Positions 1-10,836 of a stretch of 64,000 bases of DNA are shown here, one piece after another. The notes under the pieces were generated by a model, which was not told where the DNA came from, did not search any database, and was given only the letters and a program-made list of their open reading frames with translations. A program made the translations under genes and the position numbers. Within the stretch, counting starts at the first letter, position 1. Each line of letters opens with the position of its first letter. This stretch comes from Dichetophora obliterata (lineage: Eukaryota > Arthropoda > Insecta > Diptera > Sciomyzidae), in NCBI GenBank assembly GCA_963920525.1, contig OY986438.1, positions 51,843,753 to 51,907,752 on the forward strand. Reading direction: 5' to 3'.

Positions 1-73
1 ATTGAAATAAAACACAAGAAAATCGTTTTAATGTCCATCAATTTGGCTTTATTGGAAGGATAATTTTATGCCA

Positions 74-475
74 TTAATGTTTAAATATGATTTCGGGCAT
101 GTGGCCTCCACAGCTGGCTCGAATAAAGCCAATTTTACAGGTCCAATTTTCAACCACTTTTTCGAGCATATGGGGCCGTATGTCGGCAATAACGCCACGA
201 ATGTTGGCTTCCAAGTCCCCTAACGTTTCTGGTTTGTTGGCGTAGACGAGCGACATCACATATCCCCAAAGAAAATAATCCAATGGTGTCAAATCACACG
301 ATCTTGGTGGCCAATTGACAGGTCCATTCCGCGAAATTATGCGGTCATCGAATGTTTCCTTCAATAAATCGATTGTGACGTGCGCTGTGTGGCATGTAGC
401 GCCGTCTTGTTGGAACCACAACTCATCCACATTCATGCCATCCAATTCGGGAGCAAAATAGTCGGTTATATTTAT
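74..475 (-). pseudogene. Mariner-like transposase, C-terminal half
   Basis: Reading from about 475 down, the frame gives ITDYFAPELDG, then LWFQQDGATCHTA with the second catalytic D, then NWPPRSCDLTPLDYFLWG with the third. By my count 36 residues separate the last two catalytic aspartates. The frame ends with a TAA at 74-76. No start codon belongs here: it continues the half at 1895-2568 and was separated from it by the LINE insertion. Apart from the split, the frame shows no stop, so the insertion seems fairly young relative to the transposon. Confidence 0.85.
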
Positions 476-1898
476 TTATTTATTTACTTGATTGCTAAAC
501 CTTAACAGGTTTTATAGCAAATTTAAAATTATAAAATAAGATATTTAATACAATTCAAAAATATAAAGTATGATTTTGAATGAAATAATGTATTATTAAC
601 AAACTAAAAAGTTTTAGTAAATTGCTTAAAGTATATAATTTTATTAAAGTATAAAAAATAATAGAAAAAAAGTTAAGTCAAAATCGATAAAATCAGACAG
701 CATAGCAGGGTTGCGTTTTCAAGACAAACAAGGTCAAGTTAGCAACAATTTTTGTATACGGCGGAGTCGTGTGACAAACAAGGTCTCATACCCAATAAAA
801 CACCACTCCAATAGGTATATATATAATATATATCGTTCTGTCTCCCTGAAGCCGGTGAAATCCTGGCTTGACAGGGTGGTTACTCGACAAACTAGGTCAA
901 CTTCACCAAACCAATTTTCATAAAATAAAGAAAACCAGTTGCGAAGGCAGGCACCAAGACAAACTAGGTCTTATCGGCCACTCATATTAATATATTACAA
1001 ATCGATCTAACGTAGTGTTTCAAGAGGTAAAAAGACACCAAGACACCACGGTACCGTCAACAAATGTTGTCACAACCATCTTGAAGATATGAGGCAATTG
1101 AAGATCCCAGGTTTAGGTCCATTCAGATTATTTAGATATATTATACACCAAAATTTTCCATTTTACGCTTAGGTCCATTTAGATTGTTATATTAATGTGT
1201 TTACAAATCACCAGATGCATCAGATATATGTTTGAAAGAACTTTACATAATCAACGACGGTACTGCAGGTAATCTATAATTTTATGTTTGATTGAGTCCA
1301 TGGATTCACTTAAGGATATAACATCAGATACAAAATTAAAATCACCGCAAGCGCTTCTAAGAGGTTCATTTTGCAAATAATTAGTTCTACAAAAGTTCAT
1401 GTGGAGTAACTCAAAAGATCTTCTAGGACGAAGAGGAATATTAAAATATATTTTACTCAATAAATATGGACTGTTTACATAGCCATGTAAAAGTTTTATA
1501 ATCCAACAAGCATTTATCATAATTCTACGATTTTTTAAAGACGGAAGATTTAAGAGTTGTAACCGATATTCATAAGGTGGTAAGTGAAAATCAGTATTAC
1601 AATAAAGATAGCTTAAGCAAAACAAAAGAAATTGTTTCTGCACTGATTCAATGTCGTCTATGTAACAACCGTATTTTGGGCACCAAACAACTGAAGCGTA
1701 TTCTCAGATAGGCCGCACTAGGGAAGTGAATAAGGTTTTCGTTATGAAAGGATCATTAAACTCTTTTGCCCAACGTTTAATAAATCCTAAAGTACTATTT
1801 GCTCTATTTATTATTTTATTTACATGAATATTAAAGCGTAGTTTAGGATCCATTGTAACTCCAAGATCATTGAAGCTATCTAAGGACTCCAATGGATA
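467..1898 (-). mobile_element. 5'-truncated CR1/Jockey-like LINE inserted in the mariner
   Basis: The minus strand carries the C-terminal end of a non-LTR reverse transcriptase ORF (1251-1898), a non-coding 3' region (about 480-1250) and a short microsatellite tail of TAAA units at 467-480. A microsatellite tail rather than poly(A) suits CR1/L2-type LINEs. The 3' region holds four copies of a 13-bp motif (see findings). The copy lacks ORF1, the endonuclease and the RT core, as expected from incomplete reverse transcription. Confidence 0.8.
1251..1898 (-). pseudogene. LINE ORF2, region after the RT domain
   Basis: The translation includes LESLDSFNDLGVTMDPKLRF, ANSTLGFIKRWAKEF and SLVRPI-stop-EYASVVWCPKYG, the conserved stretch just downstream of the RT palm in Jockey/CR1-type LINEs. 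A single in-frame TGA at 1704-1706 interrupts it, usually a leucine position in relatives; the same frame then continues to 1251. It shares the pattern DLG-DPKL-ANS-LGFIKR-KEF-DP with the LINE at 53147-57800, so both belong to related families. Not functional. Confidence 0.85.
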
Positions 1899-2568
1899 AC
1901 CGGTCTCCATTAACGGTAACTGACTCTACAGCATTATTTCGGAAGAAGTATGGCCCAATGACTCCACCAGCCCATAGAGCACACCAAACAGTCAGTTTTT
2001 GTGGATGTAATGGCGTCTCAAGGGTCTCATGTGGATTCTCTTCACTCCAAATGCGGCAATTTTGCTTGTTGACGTAGCCATTCAACCAAAAATGAGCCTC
2101 ATCACTGAACAAAATTTTGCGATGAAAATCAGCATCGAGATCAATCTCATTTTCGGCACATACACCAAAATCACGACGCATTGCATGGTCTCGCGGCTTT
2201 AATTCTTGCACAAGCTGGATCTTGTAAGGTCGCAAGCCAAGATCTTTGCGCAAAATCTTCCATAAAGTTGATGGACAAAGCTCCAATTGCTGTGCACGGT
2301 GGCGAATCGATTCATTCGGGTCCTCTTCAACATTTTGGTCTATAACGGCAATTGTTTCTTCGGTGCGCACTGTTCGACGTCTCTGCGGATGCGTACTATC
2401 ACATAGAGTAAACATAGTGCGAAAACGACCCATGGTTAACCGAATTAATTGCTCTGATGGACGATTATGTCGACCATAAAATGGACGGAGCTTGCGGTAA
2501 ACTTCGCGAACTGAACCATTATTTTCGAAATAAATTTGCAAGCGTTGTTCTTTTGTCAACCAGTTCAT
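1895..2568 (-). pseudogene. Mariner-like transposase, N-terminal half
   Basis: The start is the ATG at 2566-2568 (MNWLTKEQRLQIYFENNGSV); the open frame upstream of it is not conserved-looking. An N-terminal helix-turn-helix type DNA-binding region (about residues 1-110) is followed by the first catalytic motif ILFSDEAHF, in which D is the first metal-binding residue, and then LTVWCALWAGGVIGPYFF, usual for insect IS630/Tc1/mariner transposases. The frame is intact up to VNGDR and then runs into LINE sequence. The protein would bind the transposon ends and cut and rejoin DNA in the nucleus. The C-terminal half is at 74-475. The family call is secure; the subfamily is not. Confidence 0.85.
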
Positions 2569-2690
2569 GATGAAATGGCAAACCAAACTGAACATAAATG
2601 ACGTTAGAGTTGCCAGATTTGACCACAAAATGCCAGTTTTATCTCTATTCGAAAAACAAACATCTAAAAAAAACACCCTTTATATATATA

Positions 2691-3677
2691 GATAATATAA
2701 AAAAAAAATATACTAAGTCTAAAAAAAATTAAAAACTGCCCGAAATTTTTTTCTGGGTATGCGCCTGCGATCTGCTATCACTTTTTTCTGGTGATACGCG
2801 AATAGTAAGGAGTATGGAACACCAATTACTTTATAAGTCACTTGAACCAAAGTAATATATTGGTAAATCCTAGCGTTCGGACGTTACATTCGCATACACT
2901 TTTTCATAAATTTCGCAAATTTTATTAACAGTTGTTCAATTAAGATTATCTGGTTGAATGGTTCTTCATGAGTATAATTATAATAGTATAATAGTTCTTC
3001 ATGAGTATAATTTATAATAATTATAACATCCTGAATCTTTCCGCAGTTTACCTAAAATTTGTTATTTTTTCATGCACGTTAGTAAAAAAGGAAGTTATTG
3101 TGAGACTGACACAGCTTATAATATTTCTGCGGTCGATCGCACCTCGAAAGTCTAAAAAAACAAAAAAATTGCAAATTAAATAAGTTTAAAAAAGGCCTAC
3201 ATCATCTTAAATATCGTATTTTTACAGTCACTGTTAACAATTTTATTTGTTCGGATATTATGTGTCGGACGTCATACGTTCTTCCATTGTAGTTGAAATA
3301 GTAATAAAGTTTTTGGTAGTAAAACAATTATAAAATTAAGTAATTAAAAACAAATTTAATATATTATCCTTTGCTTGCCTCAACCATTTTTTTATTTTCT
3401 TTAGTCAATGTCTTCCATTTTAATTTAAAAAAAAAAAAAAACTAACGAAACATTTACTAAACGCTTATGAAAAAGAAAAACTTTATTTGTGAAACAGTGC
3501 AGGCAATTTAATCATCATGGTAAATGAATTTATGTATAAATTGCTTAAATTCATAAAATTAAAATTTTTCTCTTTTATAATATCAAAAAATAATAAGTTT
3601 TTAATAAGATTTCATTTTTTGGACACGGTAGACTTTTCTGTGGGTTTTCTGTGGGCCTGTTTTTTTTAATCTTTTGT
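2691..3677. other. AT-rich interval, no gene seen
   Basis: About 1 kb of AT-rich sequence without a convincing frame. A short direct repeat (GTTCTTCATGAGTATAATT, starting 2961 and 2994, period 33) and a doubled TTTTCTGTGGG near 3635-3655 are the only structure noticed. Confidence 0.6.
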
Positions 3678-3909
3678 ATTTTCAACAGTGGCGTCATTTC
3701 ACCGAAACCTTAAGGGGAGCAAAAATTCAAATGACATAATAAGTTTTTTTCGCAAAACATTACATTTAACCATAGTTATACACATTTTTATACACACATA
3801 TATGAATTTAATACATATAACAATATACACACAGAAAGCCTTTAAATCCATGCACTAAAAAATAAAAATAAAATTTGTAATCCTGTAACGGGAAAAATAT
3901 ATATTAGAT

Positions 3910-4736
3910 TTATTCCAGTGGACAACGACGTTGATGTTTCAGGGCAAACTCGTTAACGAGATCTTCCTTGTTGAACTTTTTTACCATTTTTGGTTCCACA
4001 GCCATCAGCATGAGGTAACTTAAACGGTCATCTCCCATTGTTGTACGAAGATACGACATCACGCTCATTAAAGTGGAGAAAAAACTTTCGTTGGATGCGG
4101 TAATCACTGGCAGTGTCAAAATAATAAACATTAATTGCATTATTTGTGAGAAAGCTATTGGCATTTTTTCTAAACTCTGTACCATATCTATAATTGATTT
4201 TGTTTTATTTTGTTTCAAATATTCTCTCGCCACACTCCTGAGAACAATTTCATCAACGTGGATGGAATACAGTTTAAAAAATTGTATTATTGAATCTTCG
4301 AACAAAAATTTTTCCGAATCCGGATCAAAAGTTTCTAATATATTTATTAGCCCTGTGTTGTCTTGAAATCGCTTTTCATACTCTGATAAAAATTTGTCAA
4401 CGACTTCGAAGTAGATCTTACGCATATTTTCATCAAATTTCGGTGGTAGTATACTGCGTTGGCCAAGTGTTGACATTACCAATTAAGCTTTTGAGCTACT
4501 TTGGCTACTCTGGTAGATCTTTTGTCTGCCGGTGTTGTTTCATCGAAGCGAATGCCGCAAAGTTCTGCAAAATCCCTTGATTTGTTAAAAATAATTTTAA
4601 ATTTGGTGTCATCTCTGCATTGTTTAAGCATCAAGAAAGTAGTTTTAATTAAAGCGTTTGTGCTAGAAATGGTTATGTCTTTGCTTCGTAACTGTTCAGA
4701 GATTGCATTTGTAACCGACAGCAGATCGTGCAGCAA
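3910..4736 (-). pseudogene. hAT transposase C-terminal region (ZMYM1-like)
   Basis: An upstream stretch (4736-4476) contains MLHDLLSVTNAISEQLRSKD and ends PADKRSTRVAKVAQKLN. After a frameshift near 4476-4482 the protein continues STLGQRSILPPKFDENMRKI. The C-terminal block LTLPVITASNESFFSTLMSV, followed by YLRTTMGDDRLSYLMLMAVE, is the hAT dimerisation domain of the zinc-finger MYM-type-1-like transposases common in insects. The BED/TTF zinc finger and the first catalytic region are missing. One frameshift plus the missing N-terminus make it inactive. Confidence 0.85.
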
Positions 4737-5047
4737 GTGTAAACAAAAAAATAAAGGATGGTTTTGCTATAAGATTTTTTAATTTTCAGCTTCTAAATGC
4801 ATGCCAGATCGCATACACGAACAAAATTTGTTTTCACTGGTAAAATAAAAAACTGGAATTTGAGAGAACTTCTCTTTTATCTAAACACTTCCAAACAACC
4901 GACAAATTGTGTGCACGGCCCAATGCTGAAAACAATTTCGACGTAGGCAGAAAGGAGGCTTTGAACAGAAAATTATGAGTACGCAATTGTTGCTTTTTTG
5001 CTGAAATTTGAATGTTAAATACTACACTGTGACTCTCGAGGAACTCT

Positions 5048-6270
5048 ATGGCTGTGTGTCAATCGGAAACTTTTCAGTCGGATGATCAAATTTTGACAGT
5101 TGGTAGAGCAATTTTTGGCATTTTCGAGGTGAATATAATTGTCAAATTTGTGCTAGCCCAAGGGGCTACTACAAATATTAACAATCGAAAGCGAATTTTT
5201 GACACACTCAAAAATAAAGAAAAAAAAAAACAACACATAAATTTCCGCGACGTATTTAATTCGAGGTCTTGTACTTACAACTTATTTCGTAAACTTGAAA
5301 TATTGTAAACTTAAAAAACTTAAAAAATAACAAAATAATAAAAATAAAAAACGAAAGTGCTTGAGTTTGTGTTTGCGTGCGTGTGGCCCAACGATCTACC
5401 GGTACATCAGCAAGTCCAGCAAAGTTAATTTGGCTTTCTTTGCTGGCGAACGTCCTCCAAGTGCCACCACCAGCAACAGAAGCAATTGCAGTGCAAACTT
5501 TCTTGCTGGCCAACATCCACCAAGTGCCATCACCAGCAGCACAAGCAAATGAAGCGCAAATTCAACGCTTTCAATTTATTTAATTCACGCCGGAGTATAA
5601 TGGCAGAAATTTTGCGTCTGCGCTTGAGACATGCTGAAATGGTGCTTCTAAAATGTTGGAGAGTTGACCAGTCAATTGATTTGTGCTGCACTTGCTGGTG
5701 CTGCTCGTGGCGACTCTCGGAGAACGTTGGCAAGCAAAAGAATCAGGAAATTTGCGCTCCACTTGCTTGTGCTGCTGGTGATGGCACTTGGAGGATGTTG
5801 GCTAGCAAGAGATTTTGCACTGCTCTTGCTTGTGCTGCTGGTGGTGGCACTTGGAGGACGTTCGTCAGCAAAGAAAGCCAATTTAACTTTGATCACTTGC
5901 TGATGCACCGGGAGATCGTTGGTTCACACACACGCACACACAAACTCAAGCCCTTTCGTTTTTTTTTATTTTTATTATTTTGTTATTTTTAAGTTTTTTA
6001 AGTTTACAATATTACAATTTTACAAAATAAGTTGCTAGTACAAGCACTCGAATTTATTATGACGTAAATTGAATAAGATGCAAATTAAATAAAATATTTA
6101 CGCTAAAACACGACCGAAATGTGAAACGTCAAAATTTGTAACTGTCAAAATTTCATCGTCCATTTAACACAGCAAAAAAGACAAAGTTATTTCAACACAC
6201 ACAAATTTTATTCAACATGATATTTTCTATCCTACCACAACTGAAAAGTTTCCTTTTGACACACAGCCTA
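5048..6270. repeat. Foldback element with minisatellite arms
   Basis: The two halves are inverted copies. The outer end TGGCTGTGTGTCAA (about 5049-5062) recurs inverted at 6255-6269. Further in, the left arm (about 5260-5580) and the right arm (about 5740-6055) match for some 300 bp with small gaps. Each arm carries a 63-bp tandem unit built around CAAGTGCCACCACCAGCAGC: two copies on the left (starting about 5440 and 5503) and three on the right in reverse. The open frames here arise from the repeat and are not genes. It lies inside the hAT element. No target duplication was found. Confidence 0.8.
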
Positions 6271-6327
6271 TAATAATGAAATCGTTGGTTTCCTCTGACT
6301 CAGACACGAATGTCTTATAAAAAAAAA

Positions 6328-6432
6328 AACACAATCGTTCTTCTAAAAGTGGTGATGCCGCGCAGCTTATAGTACGATAGAATTTTGCCAAAATACGCGG
6401 CAACGGTGCTTTTGGAAGAACGATCGTGTTTT
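6328..6432. repeat. Small hairpin (inverted repeat)
   Basis: AACACAATCGTTCTTCTAAA (from about 6329) pairs with the inverted copy ending near 6430, with a few mismatches, around a centre of about 35 bp. It lies inside the hAT element and is possibly a miniature element or subterminal repeat. Confidence 0.6.
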
Positions 6433-6807
6433 GTTTATAAAACTGATTTAATCAGAAGATTAGAAGATATACCATCGCCTTTTGTATCGGTAGTGCTCTA
6501 GTCCATGACACAAAGAACGATAACGGTTTGAATATTGCGGTGAACTGTACTTTAGTCGGGCCAAAATAATATGTAACGTAATAATTATATAATCAGGTAT
6601 ATTTAAATTAATAGTATGCGATAAAATTGGTATATTATTTAAATAAATCTTGTAAAAATTAGACAAATTTACAAAATAACAGTGCCTTGAAATTTTTCAG
6701 TGTATAATTTTACCACGATTAGATGGTTTTATTGAATTGATTTATTGAATAATAATATAGCCAATGCCTCCCCCCAGCCCTACCCAATTGACGCCACTGA
6801 TTTTCAA

Positions 6808-7379
6808 AGCATTTTTTTCATTAACAATTTCTTTTTTGATTAGTTACTCTTTTCCGTTATGCAAATCAAATAAAATTAACAAAGATATTGTTTTATCTCT
6901 TATAACATTTAATATCTTATAAAATCTGTTTTATTAGCTAAAACACAAAAAATCTCACGTACTATCTAATCTGATTCAAGGTCTTATTACAAATTTAAGA
7001 ATGTGTAAAATGAAAAAAACTTATATTAGCATATGAAACAAATATTTGTTCCAACCAAAAAAACTTGAAGACGAATATTAATGTCAAATTTGACAAAGAA
7101 AAGTACGCTTAAAATCACTTAAAATCTTAAAAATGCTCCCCTGCAAAATATAGTACAATCAGATACGATACTACGTGTGGTAAGGGACGATATGTCTGCT
7201 TGTGTGCCCAAGTTGGCAATAAAAATAAGTAAAAAATCAACTTCGATGCTAACTCGGCTGCGAGGTGGATAGCAAAAGAAATATGTATGATTAATATGAT
7301 CCGATAATAAAACCAATTTTAATACAAAAACGAGATTTATTAATATACCTATATACTTAGTAGTGAATACAAGTAGTAT
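6808..7379. other. AT-rich interval, no gene seen
   Basis: No coding or repeat structure could be supported. The long minus frame overlapping 7119-7499 is mostly low-complexity and partly lies in the dispersed repeat that follows. Confidence 0.5.
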
Positions 7380-7700
7380 GAAAAAATTTTTTAAGCTATA
7401 ACTTTTGATTGGAAAGAGATATTGGGGTCGTTTTTTCACATAAATTATTTTTGAGACTTGACTATTTTGGAACGAATAAATTTTGCCACAAAAAGTCATG
7501 AACCAAAAACTGACAAAAACTGTTTAACAATTTTCGTACAAAGCTAGAAAAATTTTCGTAAATACATGTTATGTCATATTGAAAAGTAGTCAGAAATGCA
7601 ATTTTTACTTGTTTTTGTTTAAAAAAAAAAACCACTTTTTAGTTAATTTTTGATTGAGAAGCCATTATTTTGGACCTTTTTTGAAAAAATATAAAAATAT
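7380..7700 (+). repeat. Dispersed repeat, copy A
   Basis: The block around TTTTGATTGGAAAGAGATAT, followed by TTATTTTTGAGACTTGACT and later TATGTCATAT and TATTTTGGACC, recurs in the same order and orientation at about 47135-47475. The middle is diverged with indels. The class is unknown; no termini were recognised. Confidence 0.7.
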
Positions 7701-7795
7701 AAGTGCATTTTATACAAAATATGCCACCAATATTTTTTTCCATAAAAATTTATTTTATGGTTTATTAATAAAAAATATTTGGATACGTATCTTTA

Positions 7796-8543
7796 TCTAA
7801 TATATAAAATTCTTCTGTCACGGGGTACGTAATCGAACTCCTCCGAAACAGCTCGACCGATTTTCATGAAATTTTGTATGTATATTTTGTAGGTATGAGA
7901 ATAGGTCGTAAAGTATATTTCAACCTCCTACTGACAGTGGGCGTGGCACCTCCCATACAACCCAAATTTGCGATATCGAATATCTTTGGAGTTATAAGCC
8001 GCTTAGCCTCGGAATTCGGTATTCGACAATTTACACGTGCCGCTTCGCAGATAAAATTTTGTGAGAGTTGGACAAGGGGGCGTGGCACCTCCCATACAAC
8101 CCAAATTTGCGATATCGAATAGCTTTGGAGTTATTGGCCGCACATCCTAGGAATTCGAAATTCGACCACAATTTACACGTGGCGTTTTACTGATAAAATT
8201 TTATGGGAGTTGGAAAAAGGGGCGTGGCACCTCTTATACAACCCAAATTTGCGATATCGAATAGCTTTTGAGTCAATCAAACAAAGCAAACAAAGCCTCG
8301 GAATTCAGCATTCGAACTCAATTTACACATGCAGTTTTACTGATAACTTTGTATGGCGTTGGACAAGGGGGCGTGTCACCTCCCATGCAACCAAAATTTG
8401 AGAAATTCTACAGCTTTTGAGTTATAGGTCGCACAGCCATGGAATTGAGTATTCGACCACAATTTACACATACAATTTCACTGATAACATTTTATTCGCG
8501 TTTGGCAACGGGGCCGCGGCAGCAACGCGCCGGGTTTAAGCTA
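7796..8543 (+). mobile_element. Helitron/Helentron-like non-autonomous element 1
   Basis: It starts TCTAATATATAAAATTC and then has the GCTCGACCGATTTTCATG-type block, a minisatellite (7939-8510), and ends CGCGCCGGGTTTAAGCTA at 8526-8543. The TC start and a CTAG-like end preceded by CCGGGTT fit Helitrons. The next copy begins directly afterwards at 8544. There is no Rep/helicase coding sequence, so it could move only in trans. Confidence 0.65.
7939..8510 (+). repeat. Minisatellite inside Helitron-like element
   Basis: Four tandem units begin with GGGCGTGGCACCTCCCATAC or variants at 7939, 8078, 8220 and 8369 (periods 139, 142, 149 and, to 8511, 142). Each unit also contains CAAATTTGCGATATCGAATA and an AATTTACAC(G/A)(T/A)G block. 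Divergence between units is visible. Confidence 0.85.
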
Positions 8544-10258
8544 TCTATATACATAAAATGGAATGTGTGTTTCTTTATTTGTTTGTTTGTACCTTATAGG
8601 AGACCAAACCTCTGGACCGATCTTCCTGAAAATTTTACAGCATTTAACTGGGACTCTGGCATGATTAATAGGGTACTTTTTCGATCACGCCCACTTTTAC
8701 GCCCACTTTTTTAAAATTATGTAATGGCTCCCATATAGTTTTTAACAGATTTACTTCAAATTGTGTACACATTATACTCCAGGCGAGGTAGAAATAAACA
8801 TTTCTTACGCCACGCCCCCTTTTACGCCCCTTTTCACACCAAATTTAAGTTTTAAACTTTTTGTTCTCTGTACAAATTTGTTCCTTCCAACGGATTATTT
8901 TTTATTTGGTAGTATATTGCTCTTAATACTGTTAACGTCGCCATATTACTATGAACCACGCCCACTTCACCGCCCCCTTTTTTAATTCAGATACTTACTT
9001 ATACCACTAACAATGTTTGCTATACAAAATACTTTTTTTGTAATATGTATTTACCTAAAGTTTTATATAGTTTTTATCTACAGGTAAGGTAGCCATAGAT
9101 TTTTTATTACCAAATCCCCCTTTTTCTCCCCATTTTACTTTAATTATAATAAATCTGCTTTCAATCTATATATATAAAAATGAATGTCTGTCTGTTTGTT
9201 TGTTTGTTTGTGCTTTATAGGAGGCCAAACCCTTGGACCGATCTTCCTGAAACTTTCACAGCATTTTACTATGAATCTGGAAAGAATAAAAGGCTATATG
9301 AAGTTTTTGTTTGACAAAGGGGCGTGGCACTGCCCATATAACCTAAAAATTTAAATCGCCATATTTTGGGCATTTTTTGACCTACGTTGATGCTATTTGG
9401 TACATATGGTATTGGCATAGTTAGGAATACGTACCAGGAGAAAAGTGGGTGGGACCACGCCCCTTTTTAGGAAAATTAAAAATCGCAATATAGTCTTAAC
9501 TACTGGACCGATCATCATTAAATTTTCACAATAGGATATTCTTACGAAATAATAAATTCTTGACTATATAAAGTTGTGAGTGGACGAAGGGGCGTGGCCT
9601 CGCCCATATAACCCAAATTTTAAAATCGTCATATCTTGGGCATTTTTTGACCAACAGCGGCAGTATTTGCTATATATGGTATTAGCATGAATAGAAATAC
9701 GTACCAAAAGAAAAGTGGGCGGAGCACGCCCCTTTGTTTGCGATATATTGGAGGCTGGACCTGATAACCGATCTTAAATTTTCACAGCGTTCAGCTTTGA
9801 CTCAGGAATACTTATTACATGATAATATTTTTCGACCATGCACACTTCTGCACCTACTTTTTTACTACGTTTATTAACGGCTATACCCCAAATCATGTCA
9901 TTAAAATCATTAAAATACATATTAATTAAAATAGTGGGGTAGCTCAATTCTCTTTCTTCTACCACTGTCTTCAAAACAGCTGATTTTATAATACGTGTTA
10001 ATTAAAATAGAGAGTGGGGTAACCCCATTCTCATTCTCCCACAACAGACTGCGAAACAGCTGATTGTGTAATTGCTGCTTTTTGATTGGTCTAAAAATAA
10101 AAAGGGGAGGGGGAGCGCTGAATTCTAATTGGTTTACAACAAAAAAAGAGGCGAAGCATTGCAATAATTAAATTAAATAAATAAATTTTTGTAAATATAT
10201 AAATACTTTTAATTTTATTTTAAACGAGGGGGTAGCGAAGCACACCGGGTTCAGCTAG
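8544..10258 (+). mobile_element. Helitron/Helentron-like element 2, with a further start inside
   Basis: It starts TCTATATACATAAAATGG at 8544; a second start of the same type, TCTATATATATAAAAATGA followed by repeats of TTTG, lies at 9175. Both are followed by GGACCGATCTTCCTGAAA. GGGGCGTGGC blocks recur through the body. The shared 3' end is GCACACCGGGTTCAGCTAG, ending at 10258. Either one element was inserted into another, or starts were duplicated. It is non-coding and matches the inverse-oriented copy at 45831-47968 in both termini. Confidence 0.7.
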
Positions 10259-10743
10259 TTTCAATATAAAACAAGGAGTTCTCAAAAAAAAAAAATTTAT
10301 TTGACGTTTTTTAAAAAGGACCTATTTTCAATTGCTTTTACTGAAATTATATTTTTTTTTTTGTTAATAAAAATAAAAGCCAAAACATTATTCTTAATAC
10401 TGGTAGAATTGAGAGGAGACTTGAATACTTAAGGATCAATTAATTTTTCACACAATTAAGATTTTCACATATCATCGAAGTTCAACATTTTTGTAAAGAA
10501 GTCATAAATTTGCATCCAAGAAGTTCACAAAGCCCATAAATTTCTATCGAAAAGTCAGATTTTTATCAAAGTAGTCCACAATACTCACAAACGTTCTAGT
10601 GACACTATTTTTTCATAGATTATTAGAAAGCTTGAATTATTTCTCAAAATATTGATTTTTTGTCAACAAAGTACAAAAAGTTCTATTGAATCCAAATAAA
10701 ACATAAATTGTGATTCTTGAAGGACTAAAAATTTTTTCTATAC
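10259..10743. other. AT-rich interval, no gene seen
   Basis: AT-rich, non-repetitive-looking sequence directly downstream (on the minus strand) of the candidate exon; likely intron. Confidence 0.4.
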
Positions 10744-10836
10744 CTTCTTGTCATTCCTTGCCATAGACATCTCATGCACGGTCTCAGGGCCATCATTCGC
10801 CGCTTTTGCGTACTTGTCCACTGTACGCGTACGTTT
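10744..10836 (-). CDS. Candidate host exon, 31 codons, gene not recognised
   Basis: On the minus strand a 93-base open segment reads KRTRTVDKYAKAANDGPETV then HEMSMARNDKK. It is preceded by a pyrimidine-rich tract ending TTTTTAG (acceptor) and followed by GTATAG (donor, after AAG). The length is a multiple of three and both ends are in phase 0, so it could be included or skipped without breaking a frame. Third positions are 18 of 31 G or C in a strongly AT-rich setting, unlike the flanks. The peptide is charged and hydrophilic with no signal or membrane segment. I do not recognise the protein. It was too short to be found as an ORF. Other exons were not found, so the parent gene is inferred only. 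No transposon family I know contains this peptide. Confidence 0.55.

Larger units (their letters stand above)
1..2690 (-). mobile_element. Tc1/mariner-superfamily transposon, split by a LINE
   Basis: The two halves of one DDE transposase lie in the same orientation on either side of a LINE fragment (about 467-1898). The 5' (right) end reads on the minus strand into a run like GGGTGTTTTTTTTAGATG near 2660-2680, typical of the ends of this group. The left end is not seen and probably lies before base 1. The coding sequence upstream of the LINE stops after residues VNGDR and resumes after it with ITDYFAPELDG, so only a few codons seem lost or disturbed at the junction. No target-site duplication of the LINE could be defined. 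Non-functional. Confidence 0.8.
3686..6799 (-). mobile_element. hAT transposon with perfect 8-bp TSD
   Basis: The ends are CAGTGGCGTCA (3686-3696) and its reverse complement (6789-6799), the standard hAT terminal form. Immediately outside, ATTTTCAA occurs at 3678-3685 and at 6800-6807, an exact 8-bp target-site duplication. The element holds the C-terminal part of a transposase (3910-4736, minus), a 1.2-kb foldback element (5048-6270) and a small hairpin (6328-6432). Without the foldback it is about 1.9 kb and lacks the transposase N-terminus, so it is a deleted, non-autonomous copy. Confidence 0.9.

Noticed and set aside
460..1905. ATAACCG on both sides of the LINE as a target duplication
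   Set aside because: The two occurrences are inverted, not direct, so they cannot be a target-site duplication.
5361..5992. Several overlapping frames on both strands
   Set aside because: They run through the inverted 63-bp minisatellite of the foldback element; the same sequence is open in several phases and has no domain.
7119..7499. 126-codon minus frame
   Set aside because: Low-complexity hydrophobic translation that extends into a dispersed repeat whose other copy (47135-47475) does not keep the frame.
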